From contig NZ_BMXI01000014.1 in assembly GCF_014651675.1 (NCBI RefSeq), positions 62,001 through 126,000 on the forward strand: a stretch of DNA of 64,000 bases, in the 5' to 3' direction. The notes below the pieces were generated by a model, which saw nothing but the letters and a program-made list of their open reading frames with translations, ran no database searches and had not been told where the DNA came from. The DNA comes from Roseibacillus persicicus (GTDB lineage Bacteria > Verrucomicrobiota > Verrucomicrobiia > Verrucomicrobiales > Akkermansiaceae). A program made the translations under genes and the position numbers. This document shows positions 47,550-55,061 of the stretch, in pieces. Position 1 is the stretch's first letter, and every line of letters starts with the position of its first letter.

Positions 47550-48518
47550 ATGATCTCTTTGGCGCAAAGTCGTTTTCTCCTTCCGGTCGGGCTTCTTTTT
47601 TTAGCCGCAGGGTGGGTAGTGGGCGATTTTGTTCTGCCGGACAAAGGCGCGCGCGAAGCTGCCGTGGGGTCCTTGGCTGGGATGGAGCCATCCTTCCGGC
47701 GCTGCTTTCAAGCAGGAGAAGACTTTGAGCTCAAAAGGGAACCGGATCTTGGCGACTGGCTCTTCCATCACGAAGAGCCCGGTCAGACCGTGCGTGAGTA
47801 TCTCGATTCCCAGCCCAATAAAGTGGGGGCGAATGGTCGGAGCAAGTTGCACATCCTTCCCTTGGGGGAATTTCCCAAAGAGACTTCGCCAGATCTACAG
47901 GAGTTGAAAAAGTATATGGAACTCTACTACGCCCCGATGGTGGTTGAGATCCTCCCGATTATTCCGGCCGAGGAAGTTCCAGCGGTGACGAGGGAGAACC
48001 TTTCCTCTGGAAAATTGCAGTGGAACTCCTCTCATCTGCTCGGGGCCTTGCGGGGACAGGTGCCGCGGGACTCTTATGGGTTGATCGCGGTGACGATGAC
48101 GGATCTCTACCCGGAGGAGGGATGGAACTTTGTTTTCGGACAAGCCTCTTACAAAAACCGGGTCGGGATCTTCAGCTTCGCCCGATATCATCCTGCGTTC
48201 ACGGGCGAGGAGGGGGAGGGCGATGCGGCGCGGCTGGTTCAGCAAAGGGCGAGCAAGGTGCTCACCCACGAGATGGGCCACATGTTCGGCATCAAGCATT
48301 GCATCTATTACCAGTGCAACATGAACGGGGTGAACTCCTTGCCCGAGTGCGATGCAACGCCTATGCACCTTTGCCCGGTATGCCTGCGCAAGCTCCAGCG
48401 TGCGGTGGGATTCGATCCGCTCTCGCGCTATCAGGAGTTGGAAAAGTTCTACCGCCAGCATCAGTTGCTCCCCGAGGCTGACTGGGTGAAGGGTCGTGTG
48501 GACTGGATTGCGCAATAG
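47550..48518 (+). CDS. Archaemetzincin-like zinc metalloprotease
   Basis: 322 residues from the ATG; a TTG/GTG start four codons earlier is possible. A hydrophobic N-terminus (about 8-25) may be a signal or anchor. The motif HEMGHMFGIKHC (240-251) is followed by C256, then NM, and a downstream CPVC pair. This matches the archaemetzincin signature HExxHxxGxxHC-x4-C-x-M-x17-C-x2-C, in which three His and Glu form the active site and four Cys hold a second zinc. Most family members are short cytosolic proteins, so the N-terminal hydrophobic segment and extra 100 residues are notable. Confidence 0.87.
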   Translation: MISLAQSRFLLPVGLLFLAAGWVVGDFVLPDKGAREAAVGSLAGMEPSFRRCFQAGEDFELKREPDLGDWLFHHEEPGQTVREYLDSQPNKVGANGRSKLHILPLGEFPKETSPDLQELKKYMELYYAPMVVEILPIIPAEEVPAVTRENLSSGKLQWNSSHLLGALRGQVPRDSYGLIAVTMTDLYPEEGWNFVFGQASYKNRVGIFSFARYHPAFTGEEGEGDAARLVQQRASKVLTHEMGHMFGIKHCIYYQCNMNGVNSLPECDATPMHLCPVCLRKLQRAVGFDPLSRYQELEKFYRQHQLLPEADWVKGRVDWIAQ

Positions 48519-48588
48519 GGCTGTTAGAGACCCTTCGTCGGGGAAGCGACCGGTTGCGGGTTGCCTGAATCTCAGTTAGCCTTTCACC

Positions 48589-49023
48589 ATGAGAATCATT
48601 CTTCTTCTGGTTACTGGTCTCGTTCTTCTAACAAGCTGCGGACTTTCCAAAAAGGACGAGGAGGAAAAAGCCAAGCCATCGCAAACGGTGGTCATCGGCG
48701 AGATCACCAGCGTTCATTCCGAGCAAGGCTTTGCCTTGTTCCGGCGCTATGGACCGGGAGATCTGGTGGAAGGGGGCTTGCTCAGTGCGCGCAGTCTCGA
48801 TGGAAAGCGTGGTGTGAACCTGACTTTAAGTCCGGAAAAGTTAGGCCGATTCTACACCGTGGATTTCGATAAAGAGGCGGCTCCACCGCGGGTGGGGGAC
48901 CTCGTGGTCCTTACCAAACTGCCCGATGACACAAAAAACAGCCCGATTTTGGAAAAAAGTTCGGATTCGGATGCTTCAACTTTTGAAAAAGTCACATCCT
49001 ATTCAGAGCCGGAAAACCTTTAA
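48589..49023 (+). CDS. Small lipoprotein of unknown function
   Basis: 144 residues. The signal peptide ends in the lipobox LLTSC (Cys17), followed by GLSKKDEEEK. The Ser/Lys-type residues after Cys give no inner-membrane retention Asp. The mature domain is about 90 residues and predicted beta-rich, with a charged Ser/Asp tail. No family recognised. It stands 70 bases after the metalloprotease gene and may be cotranscribed with it. Confidence 0.7.
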   Translation: MRIILLLVTGLVLLTSCGLSKKDEEEKAKPSQTVVIGEITSVHSEQGFALFRRYGPGDLVEGGLLSARSLDGKRGVNLTLSPEKLGRFYTVDFDKEAAPPRVGDLVVLTKLPDDTKNSPILEKSSDSDASTFEKVTSYSEPENL

Positions 49024-49064
49024 AGTAGGGCATCTTGGAGGTGTCGATAATAGCGGTTCGTATT

Positions 49065-49080
49065 AATTTTTATAAAAATT
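49065..49080. promoter_or_regulatory. 16-bp perfect palindrome upstream of the marR gene
   Basis: AATTTTTATAAAAATT is self-complementary and ends about 96 bases before the marR start. MarR proteins often bind AT-rich palindromes of this size in their own promoters, so this is a candidate operator. The AT-rich context makes chance occurrence possible. Confidence 0.4.
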
Positions 49081-49176
49081 TAAGAATTTACTTCACTTCT
49101 TTTGATTTTTCGGCCAAGTTCCTCCTACTCAGCTGCTGAGTAACCATGTTGTTCCAAAAACATAACCAGTCCAGTA

Positions 49177-49626
49177 ATGAAAACCAGTACTACCAGCCGC
49201 AAAGGCGCGGTGCAGGCGGAAGCAGACCGCTTGGCCGATTTCGTGTTGTTCACGCAACGTTCATGTATCCTCAACCTGTCAAACGAGCTTAACCGCGGGC
49301 ACATTTCGTTCCCTCAGTTCTTTCTTCTGACGTATCTGTCCAGTGAGGAATTCCTCACGATGTCCGATATCGCCAAGAAGATGGGCCACTCGACAGCTGC
49401 AGCGACCGGCCTCGTCGATCGTCTGGAGAAAATTGGCTACGTCGAGCGTGTGCATGCCGCAGAGGACCGTCGCAAGATCATGGTTCGAATCACCCAAAAG
49501 GGAATCGAACTCGTGGCTCACATGCGTAAGGAAATCGCAAACGACCTCGCTTCCATCATGGATGAAGCCGATGAGGACGAAGCGGAGACCATTGATTACG
49601 CACGTCGTGCGATGAACAAGTCTTAA
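49177..49626 (+). CDS. MarR family transcriptional regulator
   Basis: 149 residues. The winged helix-turn-helix is at about 60-125, with LTMSDIAKKMGHSTAAATGLVDRLEKIG as recognition region and AEDRRKIMVRITQKG as wing; flanking helices form the dimer interface. MarR proteins repress target operons and release DNA on binding small aromatic ligands or on oxidation. No obvious target operon is adjacent apart from pgeF downstream. The palindrome at 49065 suggests autoregulation. Confidence 0.92.
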   Translation: MKTSTTSRKGAVQAEADRLADFVLFTQRSCILNLSNELNRGHISFPQFFLLTYLSSEEFLTMSDIAKKMGHSTAAATGLVDRLEKIGYVERVHAAEDRRKIMVRITQKGIELVAHMRKEIANDLASIMDEADEDEAETIDYARRAMNKS

Positions 49627-49719
49627 TGGCCTGTCCATCCAGCAAAAGGCTTGGCCCATTTGGACCTCTTGGCCCTTTGCTTCCTATTCCCCACTCAGTT
49701 TTGGAGACAATATGGTGGT

Positions 49720-49750
49720 CTAGGGAAAACGTTGTTTGATCAAACCCTAG
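49720..49750. repeat. Nested inverted repeat between marR and pgeF
   Basis: CTAGGG and CCCTAG form the outer arms (49720-49725, 49745-49750) and enclose the palindrome GTTTGATCAAAC (49734-49745). It may be a regulator-binding site or RNA hairpin. Confidence 0.5.
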
Positions 49751-49766
49751 TCCTAGCAAGTTCACC

Positions 49767-49801
49767 AAAGTTCCACTATGCTCTGCGTAGTGGAACTTTT
49801 T
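49767..49801 (+). terminator. 12-bp-stem hairpin with T-run, overlapping the pgeF start
   Basis: AAAGTTCCACTA pairs perfectly with TAGTGGAACTTT around a 9-base loop and ends in a short T-run. It fits the terminator of marR but contains the first ATG of the pgeF frame, so it may also control pgeF initiation. Confidence 0.75.
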
Positions 49802-50458
49802 ACGTACTTGGACCCGCTTCGGGAGGCAGGATTCGCGGTGGACTTCGTACCACGGGTCGAGGGAATCGTGGGAAGTTACGACAAGGAGGAGACTCTCCGC
49901 GAGCTGGAGCCGGTTCACAGGCAGGCGGTGGAGGGCCTGGGCTTTCAATGGTCCCAACTCTGGCGCGCGGAGCAGGTTCATGGGGCGGAGGTATTCTCAA
50001 TCGCAACGGACGGGCCCGGGCGAGTGGTGCCAGCAGTCGATGGTTTGTTGACCAAGCGGGACGACGTTCTATTGGGAATCTATGTTGCCGATTGTGGTCT
50101 CATCTGGATCGCTGATCCGGTGACCCGGGCGATGGCCTTGCTGCACTCCGGTAGGAAAGGCACGGAAGGAGAGATTCTGACCCATGCGGTCGAGTCGCTG
50201 AAACGGGAGTATGGAAGTCGACCGGAGGATCTGATCGTGGTTCTGGGCCCTTGCATTCGTCCGCCGCACTACGAGGTCGATATCGCGACCCAGATTGCCC
50301 GGCAAGCGAGAGCGGCGGGCATCAAGAACTTCCATGACTGTGGGATCTGCACTGGTGCCAATGTCGCCGATTATTATAGTTATCGCCTCGAGAAAGGATG
50401 CACCGGCCGGATGCTGGGGTTGCTGGGGCAGGGGATTCCCGCCCCGAGAGGTGAATGA
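49778..50458 (+). CDS. pgeF: PgeF/YfiH-type laccase-domain protein
   Basis: 226 residues from the ATG at 49778; GTG at 49790 or TTG at 49808 are alternatives because the ATG lies in a hairpin loop. EQVHG near 66, VADCG near 105 and LLHSGRKG near 123 hold the His, Cys and His metal ligands of the family. GPCIRPPHYEV lies near 153 and a TGRML C-terminal motif is present. The usual HAGWRG reads HSGRKG here, keeping His but losing Trp. E. coli PgeF is a peptidoglycan editing factor that removes misincorporated serine; other members have purine-nucleoside activity. Confidence 0.85.
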   Translation: MLCVVELFTYLDPLREAGFAVDFVPRVEGIVGSYDKEETLRELEPVHRQAVEGLGFQWSQLWRAEQVHGAEVFSIATDGPGRVVPAVDGLLTKRDDVLLGIYVADCGLIWIADPVTRAMALLHSGRKGTEGEILTHAVESLKREYGSRPEDLIVVLGPCIRPPHYEVDIATQIARQARAAGIKNFHDCGICTGANVADYYSYRLEKGCTGRMLGLLGQGIPAPRGE

Positions 50459-50881
50459 GGTGGTTGATTCCTATTGGTTATCAATCTGTTGGGTGGGCTT
50501 TGAGGTCTTGGTGAAAGGTGTCCGTGGACGACGCGGATGGGGTGGGGAATGCTTACGCAATTTCCATCGGCCGGAAGTGACTCTTCTCGCTTTGGAGGTG
50601 TCTATTGAGTGACTGTTGAATCAGCTCTTCATTTGATTTTTGGAATTTCTACATGAGATTGGAAAATGAAAGAACTGATTTCGGTTGTTTCAATTGAGGA
50701 GGTTTCGGCGAAGCGCGCTTTTTGTGTGTGAGCACGTCAGTCGAAGCCTCGACAACGTTTTCCCCTGACGGGGAGGCATCGAAAGAGAACAGAGGGCGGG
50801 CCTGGTGGTCCGCCCTCGACTTTTTTCCACTTTTTCCAAGAAAGCTATCGCGAGAAACGTTTCTCTGCTAACTTGACCTGA
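50459..50881. other. Intergenic region with possible structured RNA
   Basis: About 420 bases without a credible gene. The right part (about 50690-50826) has a TCCCC/GGGGA hairpin and ends in a strong terminator more than 330 bases past pgeF, so a small RNA or a leader with its own terminator is possible. A GAAGCCTCGA string resembles the repeat at 21608. Confidence 0.35.
50792..50826 (+). terminator. Rho-independent terminator upstream of the ECF sigma gene
   Basis: GAGGGCGGGCC pairs with GGTCCGCCCTC (one G-T pair) around a TGGT loop, followed by GAC and six T. It lies 56 bases before the sigma factor start. Confidence 0.88.
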
Positions 50882-51424
50882 ATGGGCCAGTCGAAACAGG
50901 AGATGACCGCGCTCGCACGAGATGAATTCGTAGCCGATGCTTTAGCCAAATATGAGGCCCCCCTCATTGGCTATGCGACTGGTATTGTCCGCGATCACGA
51001 GCGCGCCCGGGACGTGGTCCAGGACACCTTCATTCGACTTTACCAACAGGATATTGAAAAGGTCCGCAAGGGGCTGAAGACCTGGCTCTACACGGTTTGT
51101 CGCAATCGGGCACTGGACGTGCTTCGCAAGGAGAGCCGGGCGGTCGTTACTGAAGAAGCGGGCTTTGCCAAGTGGGAGGCCGATGGGCCCTCCCCGCGGG
51201 CGATGACGGATTTGGATGAGCGGCTCCAACAGGTCACCGAGTGTCTGGACAAGTTGTCAGACAACCAGCGGGAGGTGGTCCGACTCAAGTTTCAACAAGG
51301 CATGAGCTACAAGGAAATCAGCGCAATCACCGGGCTCACCTCGGGGAACGTGGGATTTCTCATCCATACCGGACTCAAGCGCATGCGCTCCCTTCTCCCT
51401 GACGATTTACTAGAAGACATTTAG
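50882..51424 (+). CDS. ECF-type RNA polymerase sigma factor
   Basis: 180 residues. Region 2 is at about 25-90, with DVVQDTFIRLY and TWLYTVCRNRALDVLRKE, the -10-recognition and core-binding motifs. Region 4 is at about 120-175, with LSDNQREVVRLKFQQGMSYKEI and a helix-turn-helix. It redirects RNA polymerase to a dedicated promoter set. The gene is one base apart from the next, which encodes a membrane protein expected to hold it inactive. A terminator upstream isolates the pair. Confidence 0.95.
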   Translation: MGQSKQEMTALARDEFVADALAKYEAPLIGYATGIVRDHERARDVVQDTFIRLYQQDIEKVRKGLKTWLYTVCRNRALDVLRKESRAVVTEEAGFAKWEADGPSPRAMTDLDERLQQVTECLDKLSDNQREVVRLKFQQGMSYKEISAITGLTSGNVGFLIHTGLKRMRSLLPDDLLEDI

Positions 51425-51425
51425 T

Positions 51426-52856
51426 ATGAAAGAACTGCAACCAGACGATCCTCGATACACGGCATACATTCTGGGCGAACTCCCGCCCAAGGAGGCCAAG
51501 ATCATAGCCGAACGTGCGGAGTCAGATCCTGCAATCGCTTCTGAAATGGCAAAGACTCAAGCGCTTGGAAAGCTCCTGTGCGAAGCCTACGAGCGGGAAG
51601 GGCTTTCCCTTCATCCGGTTCAGCGAGCCGTCATCCGGCGAGTGGGTCAGAGTCAGGAGGCTATGGCGATGCGGTCGGCCCGGCGCCGGGTCGATTGGTA
51701 TCGGGGCGCGGGAATTTCTCTCGCAGCTGCGGCCAGCATCACCATCGTGCTGTTCCTGTTGGCCAAGACCCCCGTTGATTCACCCCAGCAGGCGGCAGCC
51801 GAACCTGAAGAGCTACGCATGGACGTGGTGTTGAGCCCCGCTGCTTTGGCAAACTGGGGAGGGGAAGAGGACGCGGCCTCCGGAAGCATGGCCTCCGTTG
51901 CGAAGGTTGCGCGGGAGAACGAAGAACCGAAGGAAGCATCCTCCGAGAAAGCCGACGAATCCCGCCGGGAATTCGCCGAACGGATTCTCAGCGATCCAGA
52001 GCGGTTCTTTGTCTCGGCCGAGCGGACTGCCCGCAGCCAGATTCTTCCGACTCCGGACTCCTTTATCCCGCTGCAGGAAAATGAGTATCTTTCTACCAGC
52101 GATAGTCCCAGCACGACCGTTCCCGTGATGGCCGGTCGAACCAGCTTCGCTTGGGTTGAGCGCTTCCTGCGTGAGCGGGGCCAACTGCCCCCAAAGGACG
52201 CGGTCCGTTTGGAAGAACTGGTCAACTACCCCGACTATCAGGAAAGCGCCGGAGCCGAGGTTGGTGGTGTGGCACTGACCAGTGAGCTGGTGCCTTGTCC
52301 TTGGAATAGCGACTCACTTCTCCTGGGCTTGCTTTTGCAGCGACAGCCGGGGTCCGCCGAGCGCGAGAAGGTTTCCGTCAAACTGGAGATCGATGAGGAG
52401 AGAGTGGCCGAATACCGTCTCTTGGGTTTTGCCCAACCCGATGGAGAAGTCGTCGCAGGAGCCGATGCCTCCCATCCGCTGGCGGCAGGGAACTCGACCT
52501 ACGTTTTTTATGAGATTCGCCCTGGCGATGTGCCCTTCGACGATGTGCCTCTGGGAAAAATCGCTTTGAAAGTCACTGATGGAGTGGGGTCGCCCGTCTA
52601 CCGCAGCCTTGAGGTGCCTTCCATTCCCAATCGTTGGCTCGATAGCTCCAACTCTTTCCGCACCGCGGCGACCGTCGCGGCCTATGCGCTCGTGCTGCGG
52701 GATTCGCCTTTCAAGGGGAACTTGAGTTTGGCGTGGGTGGAGTCTTTGGCGCGTCAGACTTTGCTGGAGCATCCCAAGGCTAATTCCGCGACTCGCGAGG
52801 TGTTGGAACTGATCATTCAGACGCGCTCCTTGGCGGGCCTGGAACCCACCGCATAG
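51426..52856 (+). CDS. Membrane anti-sigma-like protein with YfbK-type N and C domains but no VWA domain
   Basis: 476 residues. Residues 1-90 resemble a cytoplasmic anti-sigma segment (YTAYILGELPPKEA), with a membrane helix at about 95-112. Residues 215-275 match the N-terminal domain of YfbK-like VWA proteins (LSTSDSP, FLRERGQLPPKDAVRLEELVNY). LVPCPWNSDSLLLGLLL follows, the stretch that in YfbK runs straight into the VWA domain. Here it passes after about ten residues into the YfbK C-terminal-type domain (YRLLGFAQPDGE, STYVFYEIRPGD). No MIDAS motif DxSGS is present, so the VWA domain looks excised. It starts one base after the sigma gene. Confidence 0.75.
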   Translation: MKELQPDDPRYTAYILGELPPKEAKIIAERAESDPAIASEMAKTQALGKLLCEAYEREGLSLHPVQRAVIRRVGQSQEAMAMRSARRRVDWYRGAGISLAAAASITIVLFLLAKTPVDSPQQAAAEPEELRMDVVLSPAALANWGGEEDAASGSMASVAKVARENEEPKEASSEKADESRREFAERILSDPERFFVSAERTARSQILPTPDSFIPLQENEYLSTSDSPSTTVPVMAGRTSFAWVERFLRERGQLPPKDAVRLEELVNYPDYQESAGAEVGGVALTSELVPCPWNSDSLLLGLLLQRQPGSAEREKVSVKLEIDEERVAEYRLLGFAQPDGEVVAGADASHPLAAGNSTYVFYEIRPGDVPFDDVPLGKIALKVTDGVGSPVYRSLEVPSIPNRWLDSSNSFRTAATVAAYALVLRDSPFKGNLSLAWVESLARQTLLEHPKANSATREVLELIIQTRSLAGLEPTA

Positions 52857-52865
52857 ACGTTTGAG

Positions 52866-53507
52866 CTAGAGAGCTTTCGCTTGGTCGGCCTCGGCTTTGG
52901 CAACCTTGCGGCACTGGGAAACCAGATGGTTGCAGGCTTCTTCGCAAAGAAGGGGGATTTGGCGGGCGGACTGATTTTCCTCTTTGCAAAGGGCGGGTGA
53001 TTCTTTGAGGGGGACCTCTTCGTCGAGGTGCCAGAGAATCATCTTCGAACAGTTTTCGGGATGGCACTCTTTGGCAACGAGGGCTTGAGCCCCCTCGTCA
53101 GAGATAGTGTGCGCGAAGCGATACATGCCGGTCTGACGCTTGAGCTTGGGGCGCAGGTTCTGCACGTGGAGCCTGCCGTCCTCTCGCGCCAACCAGAGGC
53201 CCACCGCAGCTGGGTAAAAGAGGTCGAGGGCCTGCCGCAATTCCTCTTCATCAGCAAGGAGAAGAAGCCAGCCCCGCTTCAGATTCAAGGCTGCCTTGAG
53301 AAAGCGAAATTCCCCTTCATCATCCAGCTTGGCGATCTCGCGCGCAGCGAAGGGATCGCGGTGAACGGTGAGGGAATCGATCAAGTCCAAGTCCTGCTGG
53401 TGACAAAGGGCATATGGTGAACTCTGAGTGTCGGTTAGTATAGCGACTTGGCCAATCCGGTCGACTTTGGCTTGGACGGCTTGCGAGAGACGTTGCGAAA
53501 TTTTCAT
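52866..53507 (-). CDS. DR2241-like protein with C-terminal Cys-rich (possible Fe-S) domain
   Basis: 213 residues. The N-terminal 140 residues resemble the domain found with CbiX-type chelatases in DR2241-like proteins. The C-terminal 70 residues have Cys in ECHPENC, ALCKEE, LLCEEACN and SQCRK, enough to bind an iron-sulfur cluster. It is the last gene of a leftward operon, 33 bases after cbiX. In DR2241-type proteins both parts occur in one polypeptide; here they are split. A role in siroheme or cobalamin metallation is inferred. Confidence 0.6.
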   Translation of the reverse strand: MKISQRLSQAVQAKVDRIGQVAILTDTQSSPYALCHQQDLDLIDSLTVHRDPFAAREIAKLDDEGEFRFLKAALNLKRGWLLLLADEEELRQALDLFYPAAVGLWLAREDGRLHVQNLRPKLKRQTGMYRFAHTISDEGAQALVAKECHPENCSKMILWHLDEEVPLKESPALCKEENQSARQIPLLCEEACNHLVSQCRKVAKAEADQAKAL

Positions 53508-53540
53508 AGGAAAGGAAGAAGTGGGAGCAGTGGAGGGGGG

Positions 53541-54347
53541 CTATAGGTGGTTTTCGCGGAAGGTATGCACTTGGTCGATGATGACTTCGCCCAAGGCGGG
53601 TTCGATGCCGATGGCGCTGGTGTAGTAGAGAGTTTTCCCGCGGATCTGATAGGGATTCTGGCGGAAAATATCTTTCTGCGAGGCGGGCAGGCCCTCGTCT
53701 TCTTCGAAGCCTAACAGCACGGGGATGTCCTGATAGGAGTGCAATCCGTCGGCGATGAAGAAGGGGACCACGACCGCATTGGGGGTCTCGCAGTGCTTGT
53801 CCCAGTCCTCGATGAACATCTCCTGTTCCATGAAGGTGGGGTGCACGGCGGCAAACTCGGGAAAGCGTTCGGCCAACAGCGCGGCCTGATCCTTGACCGC
53901 ACGCGTGGTGTTGTCATTGAGAGCAGTGCCATGGCCAACCACGAAGAGAGTGGTGTCCTCGCGGCGGATATCGGGCGCTTCCTGCTCCACCCGACGGGAA
54001 AGAATAGTGGTCATGGTTGGATGAATCCCGACCGGCGGACAATAGTGGACGGTCTTGCCGTGGACGACGGTGGTGGGGCCATCGAGTTCTAGTTCGCGGG
54101 GAATGACCTCTTGGGTAAAGTAGCCTTCGGAGATGAAGTCGGGCACGACGTAAATTTCCTCCGCATCGATCATGTAGAAGGCCTCGCGCAAGGACGGTTC
54201 TTCTTTCCAGAAGGCGAGATGAACCTCGGCGAAGAGCCCTTTCTCGCGTACCGCGGCGGCGTGGTCGAAGTAAGGACCCGAGGAGTCCGGATTTTCCGTT
54301 GACCCATGGCCAACAATGAGAAGCGCAGTGTGAGAAAGATCGGTCAT
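53541..54347 (-). CDS. CbiX-type sirohydrochlorin chelatase, tandem domains
   Basis: 268 residues from the ATG that overlaps the upstream stop as ATGA, which shows translational coupling; the frame runs 36 codons further inside the neighbouring gene. Two CbiX half-domains are present, opening with LLIVGHGSTENP near 10 and LFVVGHGTALND near 130, each with the metal-binding His. The family inserts Co or Fe into sirohydrochlorin. The DR2241-like protein encoded downstream is the likely partner. Fe or Co preference cannot be decided. Confidence 0.8.
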   Translation of the reverse strand: MTDLSHTALLIVGHGSTENPDSSGPYFDHAAAVREKGLFAEVHLAFWKEEPSLREAFYMIDAEEIYVVPDFISEGYFTQEVIPRELELDGPTTVVHGKTVHYCPPVGIHPTMTTILSRRVEQEAPDIRREDTTLFVVGHGTALNDNTTRAVKDQAALLAERFPEFAAVHPTFMEQEMFIEDWDKHCETPNAVVVPFFIADGLHSYQDIPVLLGFEEDEGLPASQKDIFRQNPYQIRGKTLYYTSAIGIEPALGEVIIDQVHTFRENHL

Positions 54348-54979
54348 TTCGTGCTCGGAGAGAGTGCCACGACTTGGGCTTCTGTCCAGTGGCCAAATGA
54401 AAAGGCCTTCACTTCCGCGGGAGATTGCAGGTGAATAGAGCGAATGTGGCTCCACTGATCATCGCTCATGGCCGCGAGAGTTCTCTCTCGATTTTTCCCA
54501 TAAGTTTTCCAAAGCCAACGGAGCAAAGACTCCTCCTTCCAGATGGCCAGCTGCGGCCAAAAGCGTTCAGTGTTGCATCCCCAGAGCAGTTCCCGCGTGC
54601 GCCAACGCTGCCACGAGCGCCGCAGCAGTCGCCGGCTGAGCAAGCCGAGCGGGAGGTCGAGCCAGATGAGGGTCTCGACCCGGGGCCAGATCAGTTCTTG
54701 CGAAAAGCTTGTGTAGTTCCCCGTCACCACCCAGCTGTCGCCCGCAGTGGCGGCGCGAATCTTTTCCCGAAATCGTTCGGGGTCGGATTGATGGAGACCG
54801 ACCCAGTCTCTCTGCCAGTTCAAGGCGTCCAGATCGACATGAGGCAGGTTCAGGTCCTCTGCCAGCCGCGTTCCCAACGTGCTCTTGCCGGCATTGGTGC
54901 TACCGATAATGAGAACGCGTTGTCCCAACTGCGGTGGGGGAAGACTGTCTTTTTTCGCCGCGTCCATTGTTGATCCCAT
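54344..54979 (-). CDS. P-loop NTPase, adenylate kinase/topology-modulation-like
   Basis: 211 residues. Walker A is IGSTNAGKST near 25-34. HVDLDALNW near 47 and VVTGNYTS near 85 match the small adenylate-kinase-related group annotated as FlaR or DNA topology modulation proteins. The C-terminal half is rich in Trp and Arg. AGGAGG lies 12 bases before the chosen start. It is the first gene of the leftward operon with cbiX (4-base overlap). Its biochemical role is unknown. Confidence 0.75.
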   Translation of the reverse strand: MGSTMDAAKKDSLPPPQLGQRVLIIGSTNAGKSTLGTRLAEDLNLPHVDLDALNWQRDWVGLHQSDPERFREKIRAATAGDSWVVTGNYTSFSQELIWPRVETLIWLDLPLGLLSRRLLRRSWQRWRTRELLWGCNTERFWPQLAIWKEESLLRWLWKTYGKNRERTLAAMSDDQWSHIRSIHLQSPAEVKAFSFGHWTEAQVVALSPSTK

Positions 54980-55061
54980 CAGAGCGTCTGTCCTCCTGCG
55001 ATTGCAATCACCAATTGGAAATGGAACTGACGAATCACCGGGGAAGGACTAGAAGAGGTCC

